Source: Arabidopsis thaliana
Lineage: Eukaryota; Streptophyta; Magnoliopsida; Brassicales; Brassicaceae
NCBI RefSeq assembly: GCF_000001735.4
Contig: NC_003076.8
Location: 18,975,835-19,039,834 of the forward strand
Direction: 5' to 3'
Length of the DNA: 64,000 nt
In this document: positions 55,706-64,000 of the stretch, in pieces
Position numbering within the stretch: position 1 is the stretch's first letter
Layout of the letters: every line of letters begins with the position of its first letter
Position numbers and translations under genes: made by a program
Notes under the pieces: model-generated
The model's input: the letters and a program-made list of their open reading frames with translations, nothing else
Told to the model about the DNA's origin: nothing
Database searches by the model: none

Positions 55706-58700
55706 ATGTTGACAATGGGAGAAGGTAATGTGATGACTTCAAACAACAGATTTGCTTCGCCGCCGCAGCAGCCGTCTTCTTCTTCTCCGGGAACAATCCA
55801 AAACCCTAATTTCAATTTCATACCTTTCAACTCATATTCATCCATTATCCCGGTTTGTTCCTTTTTAAAACTTTCAAACATTTATCTCAAATCCCTCTCT
55901 CTCTTTTCTTATTCTTGAAATTTTTAAAATCTTTCATTTACTTTTTTTTTTTTGGTTTTGGATCATTTTCTAGAAGGAAGAGCATGGGATGATGAGTATG
56001 ATGATGATGATGGGAGATGGAACAGTAGAGGAAATGATGGAAAACGGGTCGGCGGGTGGGTCATTCGGGTCAGGTAGTGAACAAGCAGAAGATCCAAAGT
56101 TTGGAAACGAATCTGATGTCAATGAGCTTCATGACGATGAACAACCTCCTCCGGCTAAGAAGAAACGTTATCACAGACACACTAATCGTCAGATCCAAGA
56201 AATGGAAGCGTATGTTTTTGCCATTATTTTCAGTATATGTTATATTTTATTTTAACCACACTCGGATGTGTTTAATCTGGTTTTAAGTTCATCCTCATAA
56301 GTTTTTGGATTTTTTGGTTTATAAAATATATTAACTAAATTTAACTTGAAACGGCTAGGTTTAGCATAGTTTTGGTTTAGGAATGGATTTTTTTATCTTG
56401 ATTTTAAGGTTAGATACTAATTCTATATTTAAAGAAATTAGAACAACAACAACAAAAAGTGAAAATTTTCTCTTATCTGGTTGCGGTATTTTAAGATTAA
56501 AAAGGCAAAATAAAATTTGATTTGGTTTTTCTTTGAATGTCTTTTTGTTTGTTTTACCAAACTGAACACTACTTTATACGTTTTATGTAAATCTAGATCT
56601 CATGATTGGAATTAAACTTTTGATAAAATTAAATCTTTGTAGGTTGTTTAAAGAAAACCCTCATCCAGACGACAAACAAAGAAAGAGATTAAGTGCTGAA
56701 CTTGGTCTTAAGCCTCGACAAGTCAAGTTTTGGTTCCAAAATAGGCGTACCCAAATGAAGGTAAGCTACAAATTCACTCTATCACTTCAATTTGAACAAT
56801 TATTAGATTATATAATCTTGATTTCTAAAGTCTCATCTCAAATTAAAATATATTTCTTATGAAAGTTTCCACTTATGACAATGAAATCTCCAATGTTAGT
56901 ACGTTCATATAAAAGATTAAAAGTATTTTCGACAATCTAATTAATTACTTTCGTGAGTTGAATCAATAGGCACAACAAGACAGAAATGAGAATGTGATGT
57001 TAAGGGCAGAGAACGATAATCTTAAGTCGGAGAATTGTCATCTTCAGGCGGAGCTACGGTGCCTCTCTTGTCCTTCTTGCGGCGGCCCCACCGTCCTTGG
57101 CGACATTCCTTTCAACGAGATCCACATTGAGAACTGTCGCCTCCGTGAAGAGGTACACCATTTGCATTTAACATTTATGTTTAAAGAATCATTTCTTCCA
57201 AATTACATTTATGTTTCATTGGGTTTGCTATGTTTTGGGAAAATATATCAAAGAATTATTTATAAAAATGACATTTCGTATTGCCAAAAGAAACTAATCA
57301 TTTGGTGTTAATTTATGTAATTTGGAACATTGGTGAAAATGCCCATCCCTAATACATTGATTGTTGATTCCACAGCTTGATCGTCTGTGCTGCATTGCCT
57401 CGAGATACACTGGCCGTCCGATGCAATCTATGCCACCATCTCAGCCATTGATCAATCCTTCTCCGATGCTTCCACATCATCAACCTTCATTGGAGCTAGA
57501 CATGAGTGTATACGCTGGGAACTTTCCAGAACAATCTTGTACAGACATGATGATGCTTCCTCCACAAGATACAGCTTGTTTCTTCCCAGATCAAACTGCC
57601 AACAATAACAACAACAACAACATGTTACTTGCGGATGAAGAAAAGGTTATCGCTATGGAATTCGCTGTCTCTTGTGTTCAAGAACTTACTAAAATGTGTG
57701 ACACAGAAGAGCCTTTGTGGATTAAGAAGAAATCAGACAAGATTGGCGGCGAAATTTTGTGTCTTAACGAGGAAGAGTACATGAGGTTGTTCCCATGGCC
57801 GATGGAGAATCAAAACAACAAAGGAGATTTTCTTAGAGAAGCTTCAAAGGCGAATGCAGTCGTTATCATGAACAGCATAACACTAGTTGACGCCTTTCTA
57901 AACGCTGTAAGTAGTAAACGTTCAATAGATGCCTCTGATTGGATTGCTTTGATTATCGATTAATTTCGCGCTTTTGATTTGAAGGATAAATGGTCAGAGA
58001 TGTTCTGTTCAATCGTGGCTAGGGCGAAAACTGTTCAGATAATTTCATCAGGAGTTTCTGGAGCTAGTGGTTCTCTCCTTCTGGTAATTTAGTAATTGAT
58101 TTGATTTAAGAAGGAACAAATGCAATAGCTTCTTGCTAATGGTATCTATGTTTGTTATGTTTTACAAGATGTTTGCAGAGTTACAGGTACTATCTCCTCT
58201 GGTTCCAACTAGAGAAGCTTATTTTCTTCGGTATGTGGAACAAAACGCAGAAACCGGAAATTGGGCAATCGTGGATTTCCCGATCGATAGCTTCCATGAC
58301 CAAATGCAGCCAATGAATACTATTACTCATGAGTATAAGAGAAAACCTTCAGGCTGCATCATTCAGGACATGCCTAATGGATACTCACAAGTCAAGTGGG
58401 TGGAGCATGTTGAAGTAGACGAGAAACATGTGCACGAGACTTTTGCTGAGTATGTGAAAAGCGGAATGGCTTTTGGAGCTAACCGTTGGCTCGACGTGTT
58501 GCAGAGACAATGCGAGAGGATCGCTAGTCTAATGGCTAGAAACATAACTGATCTTGGAGGTTAGTAGTCTAAATCATCCCTAAATTCTTATTAAAACCCT
58601 AAACTCTTTAAATCTCTGTTTCTCTTTGCAGTAATTTCATCTGCAGAAGCAAGGAGGAACATAATGAGGTTATCACAGAGACTTGTGAAAACATTCTGTG

Positions 58701-59554
58701 TGAATATAAGCACTGCATATGGACAGTCTTGGACCGCTTTGTCTGAGACAACTAAGGACACCGTGAGGATCACGACAAGGAAAATGTGTGAACCTGGTCA
58801 GCCAACAGGAGTTGTTCTTTGTGCTGTCTCAACCACTTGGCTTCCATTTTCTCACCATCAAGTCTTTGATCTTATCCGTGATCAACATCACCAATCTCTG
58901 GTAAACAAAAACTAGAGTCTTCTCTCTGTTCTTGATGCCAAAACCCTAAGATTTTTCGATTTTTTCCCTGCAGCTAGAGGTTTTGTTCAATGGTAATTCA
59001 CCTCATGAAGTTGCTCATATCGCAAATGGTTCACATCCTGGAAATTGCATCTCTCTTCTTCGAATCAATGTAAGTTTCAAACCTTCATTAAAACCCTAAT
59101 TCAAAGATTTCAATTTTTTCCGAATAAATTAGGGTTTTTGCAGGTCGCAAGCAACTCATGGCATAATGTTGAGCTGATGCTTCAAGAAAGCTGCATTGAT
59201 AACTCCGGTAGCTTAATCGTCTACTCCACCGTCGACGTTGACTCAATTCAGCAGGCGATGAACGGTGAAGATTCTTCCAATATTCCGATTTTACCCCTCG
59301 GATTCTCCATTGTCCCCGTGAATCCTCCCGAGGGTATTTCCGTCAATTCGCATTCTCCGCCGTCGTGTCTTCTCACCGTCGGGATTCAGGTCTTGGCGAG
59401 TAACGTCCCAACAGCGAAACCAAATCTCTCCACCGTCACCACCATCAATAACCATCTCTGCGCCACCGTTAATCAGATCACTTCTGCCCTCAGCAACACC
59501 ATTACGCCGGTGATTGCATCTTCCGCTGACGTGTCCAATCAAGAAGTCAGCTAG
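55706..59554 (+). CDS. HDG5: HD-ZIP class IV homeodomain protein HDG5 (826 aa)
   Basis: Epidermis-linked (L1) transcription factor. Ten coding exons join in frame to the known 826 aa: 55706-55852, 55974-56209, 56643-56760, 56970-57152, 57376-57906, 57985-58083, 58169-58559, 58632-58900, 58974-59069, 59144-59554. Homeodomain at about residues 110-170 ([18 protein letters not shown]; recognition helix [13 protein letters not shown]), then the loop-containing leucine zipper with CLSCPSC typical of class IV. The START domain begins near 318 ([17 protein letters not shown]) and runs to about 560, followed by the START-adjacent domain to the end. An Asn run (NNNNNNN) lies just before START. Start MLTMGEGNV. 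By order At5g46880. Confidence 0.97.
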
Positions 59555-60602
59555 TTGACCGAATTACCCCTAAACCTCCTTTTGCTTTTTCTATCTCAGA
59601 GTCAGAGCAGTCCCATGTCAGGGGCAAAATAGTAAATGGAAAAGAGGGAGGTTCATAGGTAATTCGTTTATGGCTTTTAGGTTGAGGTTTGGTAAATAAC
59701 GTAGCATCTAAATGGATAAGCCTTTTAGGTTATTTTCGGTTTATTATGGTAAGGGTAAAATGAGAAACTAGTTTATGTTTTTTTTGTTGCTGCTTTTGTG
59801 AGGGAGGGTCATAATGGTAATTAGAGGAAGTCAAGAGCGCACCAGGTTGGTAAGTTGACCTTTTGGTTTTCTGAACCGGATTATCGGTCTTAAACCGATT
59901 TTCGGTTTGACAGAAAAGCGTAGCTGGTTCGGGTATTGACTTTCTACTTGGTTTGACTCCTTTGAAATGTTTTGGCTTATTTGCAATTAATATGCTACCT
60001 TCTTTATGCTTTTGGCTTTTTGTATTTATTACTTTGGTCTTGCCCTTAAATTAATTCTATATAAAATATCGAAATGGGACGATTAATATTACCATTTTTA
60101 GCTAAAGATAATGTTTCTCGTGGGGTTTGAATATCTGCTGGTTGAGTCTCATTTAAAGATTAGTATCATGCACATTAGAATTAACATATGTTAAAATGCT
60201 AATATCTGGCGATTGCGACAGACTTTATTTTAATTGTTATATCATTATTGCGATACAATGATTAAGTTCGTGCCAAAAAAGTATTTAATTAGACAAAGAT
60301 TCCTAGGTTTGGAATTATCTTCATGTTACTTGTGTCAAATTTAAGTTCCAATGTATCATGCATATAGCATAAATTCTTTTGGTTGTCCCAAAAAAAACAT
60401 AAATTCTTTTAAACACAAGATAATTCAGAAAAAAATAAGAGAATATGATTCTTTTTTATTTCGAAAAAGGAAACACTTTATTTCATTGATATATGAAACA
60501 TATAACAAATTACAACAATAGATAAAGATATCATCAAACGCGGAATTTGAAAAACAAGAATGAAATATGGTATATAGAACCTCAATTTAAAATGTGTAAT
60601 CT
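59555..60602. other. Intergenic; HDG5 3' UTR and LTP-like 3' flank
   Basis: No gene seen. The part from about 60060 to 60602 is similar to 63415-63946, so it belongs to the duplication that produced the LTP-like array. Confidence 0.55.
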
Positions 60603-60986
60603 CTAGGCACATTTGAAACCAGATGGAACCTTCTTACCACAATGGTTTAGGACAACGTTCAAAGAAATGGGAACATTAAGGTTGATACCAAGAACATTAG
60701 CCTTTAGGGCAGTGCAAAGACAGACCGCGGCTTCAAGATCAACTAGACCTTTGATAAGAGCGCAACAGTTGGACGTTGGTGGTAGAGAAACCTTAACCAC
60801 ATCCAACACGTTAGCACATACCTTAAGTTTAAGAGCGTCTTTACAAGTGGGTTTAAGAGATGGCGTTGCGGGCTTCTTGTGGTAGCTCTTGGGCGGTGGT
60901 GGTGGACAAGGGACCGAAGTCGAGCTGACGAAAGTGAAGAAGATGACATTGAAGACGAGGAGAAGGGCAACCTTAGAATAAGCCAT
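60603..60986 (-). CDS. Proline-rich 8-cysteine (bifunctional inhibitor/LTP) protein, 127 aa
   Basis: Secreted hybrid proline-rich protein of the bifunctional inhibitor/lipid-transfer/seed-storage superfamily. Signal peptide about residues 1-24 ([16 protein letters not shown]), a short proline stretch (CPPPPPK, 27-33), then the eight-cysteine module: Cys48, 57, 74, 75, 89, 91, 116 and 126 (C-x8-C-x16-CC-x13-C-x1-C-x24-C-x9-C). It ends GFKCA. Single exon, as in EARLI1-type relatives, which are cell-wall associated. ATG at 60984-60986. By order At5g46890. Confidence 0.9.
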   Translation of the reverse strand: MAYSKVALLLVFNVIFFTFVSSTSVPCPPPPPKSYHKKPATPSLKPTCKDALKLKVCANVLDVVKVSLPPTSNCCALIKGLVDLEAAVCLCTALKANVLGINLNVPISLNVVLNHCGKKVPSGFKCA

Positions 60987-62004
60987 TGATGAAGAAGTAA
61001 AGTTTCAGTTAGAGTATTTCTTATAATAGGTACAAGAAAACCCTAAAAACTCTCTCTTTATCAAGCTTTTGATGTGTTGTGTGAAGAATATGAAGATAGT
61101 GATAGGGTTTTTATAGGTGAAGAGTGAGATTGGTTTATGTGTTTTTAATTACAAATCGACGAGTGGCAACGAAATGACAAAATTTCAATGTACTGTTCAT
61201 GTGAGGGATTATTTTTTAAATATTATGTATTATGATGAATTGGTTGATCTTACAAACTGTCAAGATATTGGATCGTTGCATGTAACATGCAAAAGTCATT
61301 ATGAGTGGTTATAAATATCCCTAAATATAAATAAATAAGCCTTATATCTGGATGATAGAGAGCTTTGAACTGATATATCTTCCAAGAAAGCAGTGTTGAA
61401 TTAAACCATATTCTACCATAATAAACTTAGAATATTGTGTTACATTGAGGTTGATAAATGTTGAGAGATCAATTTTTTTTATAAGAAAAATATTGTTTTT
61501 AAAATTAGTAGCCTTGCTTATGAATATTTTGTGTATACATTATATATTTTTTCCTCTTTATCTATTATCGATCGAATCATAACAATTTTGTGGAAATAAT
61601 TTTATTGTCTTCCAACATTTGGTTAGTCAACTGAACATCACTATATTAGATGTTATATTTCCATGATTAACAAAACTTACAAAATAACAGTAAGCACAAA
61701 TTAAACAATTATGAATACAATTCATCAAATCTTTGTATTCATAATAGATATAGTCAGTCATATAAATGAAAATATACTTATATACATATATAACCTAGTA
61801 TTTGTGTCAATGTTATCGTTGCTAGTCATCAAATGTGTTCAAATCCTTAGTGCACATATTATTTACAAAATAAATATACACAGATAAATATATATACATA
61901 CATACACAGCAATATTATTTTACAAAAAAAATATCTCACAAATATATATAAACCTCGATATATAAAATTCATATATTTGTGAAATATGAAATACGGATTG
62001 ACCA
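60987..62004. other. LTP-like promoter and AT-rich spacer
   Basis: The minus-strand gene has a TATA box, CTATAAAAACCC, at about 61105-61116, some 120-130 bp before its ATG. The rest is AT-rich with no gene. Confidence 0.5.
61105..61116 (-). promoter_or_regulatory. TATA box of the LTP-like gene
   Basis: Minus-strand TATAAAAA about 120-130 bp upstream of the ATG at 60986; leader contains AACCCTAAAAAC and CTCTCTT words. Confidence 0.6.
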
Positions 62005-62200
62005 ATATTAGAATAAGCCATTGATGAAGAAGTAAAGTTGTAAAGAATTGTCTTCTAACTTACAGTGATACAAAAAAAAAGAATTGTGATCTGTCTTATA
62101 GAGATAAAAAAAAAAAACCTAAAAATCTCTGTTTACTATCATTTATCAAGCTTGTGATCTGTTGTGTGAAGAATGGGGATATGGGTTTAGGGTATTTTTG
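61978..62200 (-). pseudogene. 5'-end remnant of an LTP-like paralogue
   Basis: On the minus strand a copy of the leader and first codons of the gene at 60603-60986 is present: start region ATTAGAATAAGCCATTGATG (complement strand) and the AAGTAAAGTT, CCTAAAA(A)CTCT and TGTTGTGTGAAGAAT blocks of its leader. Only about six codons (MAYSNI) match before homology ends; no cysteine module follows, so this is a promoter/leader fragment. Confidence 0.75.
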
Positions 62201-63414
62201 ATGTGTGTTTTTAAATTACAAAATGACAACTAATGAATGAAATAATGTTCATGTGATGATGAATTATTATTAAAGTAGAACGAAATCTTACAACCAGCTG
62301 TCAAGATTTATTGAGTTACATGCAGTGCAACATGCAAAAAAAAAATTAATTGAGTGGACAAAGATAATGTTATAACTTAATTTAAACTGTAAACAAATTA
62401 AGAACCCATTTTGGGATTAATAGGAGTACTGGAATTCGATCTTTGTTATTTTGTTCCTTTGTGGTTATGCAAAACCCATGATTTGGCCATTATATAACAA
62501 TTTTTATACTATTATTAAGGACACTGAATAATATATGAAGTAATATTAGATATTATATAATTTAGGATGTTATAACAAAAACAAATACGAATCAGGGCAA
62601 AAAGTTACAAATCAGGCTAACGGTGAAAATGTTCAGTGTAAATCGATTAAAGACTTGATTTATTTAAGCACAACAGATAGGGTTCCAGAGTTTTGTGAAA
62701 ACAACAGTTGTAGTTTTAAGCGTTGTTAAATAATTTACATAACTGGTTTAGCGGTTGAAAATAATGTCGGTTTGCTTTTATTTTTTTGGTCCGTACTACA
62801 ACGAACTCTAATTTATGATCATTTTTTCGTCTAACGTTTTGTCGGTAGATGACTCTTCGACAAACCATATTATTTTTTGTGCCAATAATAACTTTGACTC
62901 CCAAGTTACCATGGATCCTTTGTTGATTTTTTGTAGCTATCGTTTTGTAGCTGATGTTTGTACTTCTTTATGTTATTTATGCTATATTTTCAGCCATATT
63001 ATTCTTATATTTATGACTATTTTGCTCCTTATTTTGTTTTCATGAATAAAACAAGTCTTTGACACAAAAAATGTAGTATTTAAAGAAATTGTTTTCGAAA
63101 ATTACATCATATTTGAAGTTACTTGTCCATCAAACTTTTTTTCTTCTTTACCTTAAGATCCATCTTGTTTAGAAATTTCTCATTAGTTATATTTTGCGCA
63201 GTTTCTTTTACAGCCATTCCGCTCTTTTTTATACTGATTTAACTTGATTTATTTCAATTTTGTAATTTTTTCAATAAGAAAACTTTAGAGATTGAACTCC
63301 ATCAACCTTAGATTTCAAGGAAAAACTAACATTAGTAGTTAATAATGAGACTTTCTTGTACATATATTTTGGTTTTTTTCTTTTCTTAATGCTTTGGCCG
63401 TTTATAATGATTTT
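62201..63414. other. AT-rich spacer
   Basis: No gene, repeat array or RNA signal seen. Confidence 0.5.
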
Positions 63415-64000
63415 ATATATTATCGAAATGGGACGACTTTATAACACGTTTAGCTTCTCCTTCCCCCCTCTTTATTTTTATTTCTCAAAATATCACTTCA
63501 GCTATACATTTCATGGGATTTAAATTATTTGCTTCCTAAAGAATTTGCATATTTTAATTTGTTAATATCTGCCTATCTTGGAGACATCGACAGACTGCCA
63601 TATGGTTCGAATAAAAACTTAATCAAAAACAGTCCTAGGTTCGGATTTAATTTTATGTACTTGGTCAAATTTAAGTTCCATGGTTTGTTTGATGGTCTGG
63701 TATAATGCATACAATACAACTTAAATATCTTCTAGACATTATAGCATATCCAATCCATTATTAAGAAGAAGAAAAAAATAAACTGAGAATATTATTTTTG
63801 AACGATCAACACCTTATTCCATTGATAACATGTAAACAAACTACAACAATGGATAATGATAGAATAGATTCAAACGAGGAATGTTAAAACAAGAAACAAA
63901 TGAAGTTATAACATAATATAGAATCTCTATTTAAAATGTGTAATCTCTAGGCACATTTCAAACAAAGTTGATAAGAGAATAAGCAAAACACTTTTTGATT
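63415..64000 (-). pseudogene. 3' end and flank of another LTP-like paralogue (partial, probably broken)
   Basis: 63415-63946 aligns with the 3' flank of the LTP-like gene (TATCGAAATGGGACGA at 63420 and 60066; TGTAATCTCTAGGCACATTT at 63939 and 60595). The stop codon would be at 63947-63949, preceded by codons for KCA, but upstream of that the coding sequence no longer matches the eight-cysteine module (it reads SYQLCLKCA). So either only the 3' end remains here or the coding part was rearranged; the window ends at 64000. Confidence 0.55.

Overview
The window is plant nuclear DNA from a crucifer, almost certainly Arabidopsis thaliana chromosome 5. AT-rich spacers alternate with compact intron-bearing genes (GT-AG introns of about 80-680 bp), and gene content and order match my memory of At5g46760 to At5g46890. 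Locus names are recalled from that order, not searched; exon limits were read from the bases by splice sites and frame.

Layout, left to right: the last 57 codons of a MYC-type bHLH (MYC3); a small unknown protein; a VQ-motif protein; a non-autonomous Mutator-like element with doubled arms and a perfect 9-bp target duplication; the ABA receptor PYL1 (-); a 192-aa four-exon gene recalled as MSP2 (-); the mitochondrial carrier BOU (-); a tandem pair of neprosin-domain (DUF239) genes, the first open throughout and the second carrying a 1-bp frameshift; about 6 kb with no convincing gene; the intronless bHLH NIG1; a two-RRM nucleolar-type protein (Nop12/RBM34-like); the microRNA gene MIR160C (-); a PIG-X subunit of GPI mannosyltransferase I; the Qa-SNARE SYP22/VAM3 (-); a BPA1-like RRM protein; a young cluster of four defensin-like (DEFL) genes full of transposon insertions; a transposon-rich spacer; the HD-ZIP IV gene HDG5; and an 8-cysteine proline-rich LTP-like gene (-) with remnants of paralogues.

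The conserved genes form a recognised duplicated block: MYC3, PYL1, MIR160C, SYP22, BPL6 and HDG5 each have a partner (MYC4, PYR1, MIR160B, SYP23, BPL5, HDG4) near At4g17.7-17.9. The lineage-specific material (neprosin pair, DEFL cluster, LTP copies, transposons) sits between these anchors.

The most interesting region is 38.4-50.4 kb. A block holding the 5' end of the RRM gene plus two DEFL genes was duplicated in tandem. The second copy lost the RRM gene body, so the RRM promoter and first coding exon now lie directly upstream of a DEFL gene. Next to the last DEFL gene, a roughly 200-bp promoter segment carrying a TATA box was amplified to five copies, one of them split by a LINE fragment. 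The duplication also supplies 'empty sites' that date a hAT element and a Helitron.
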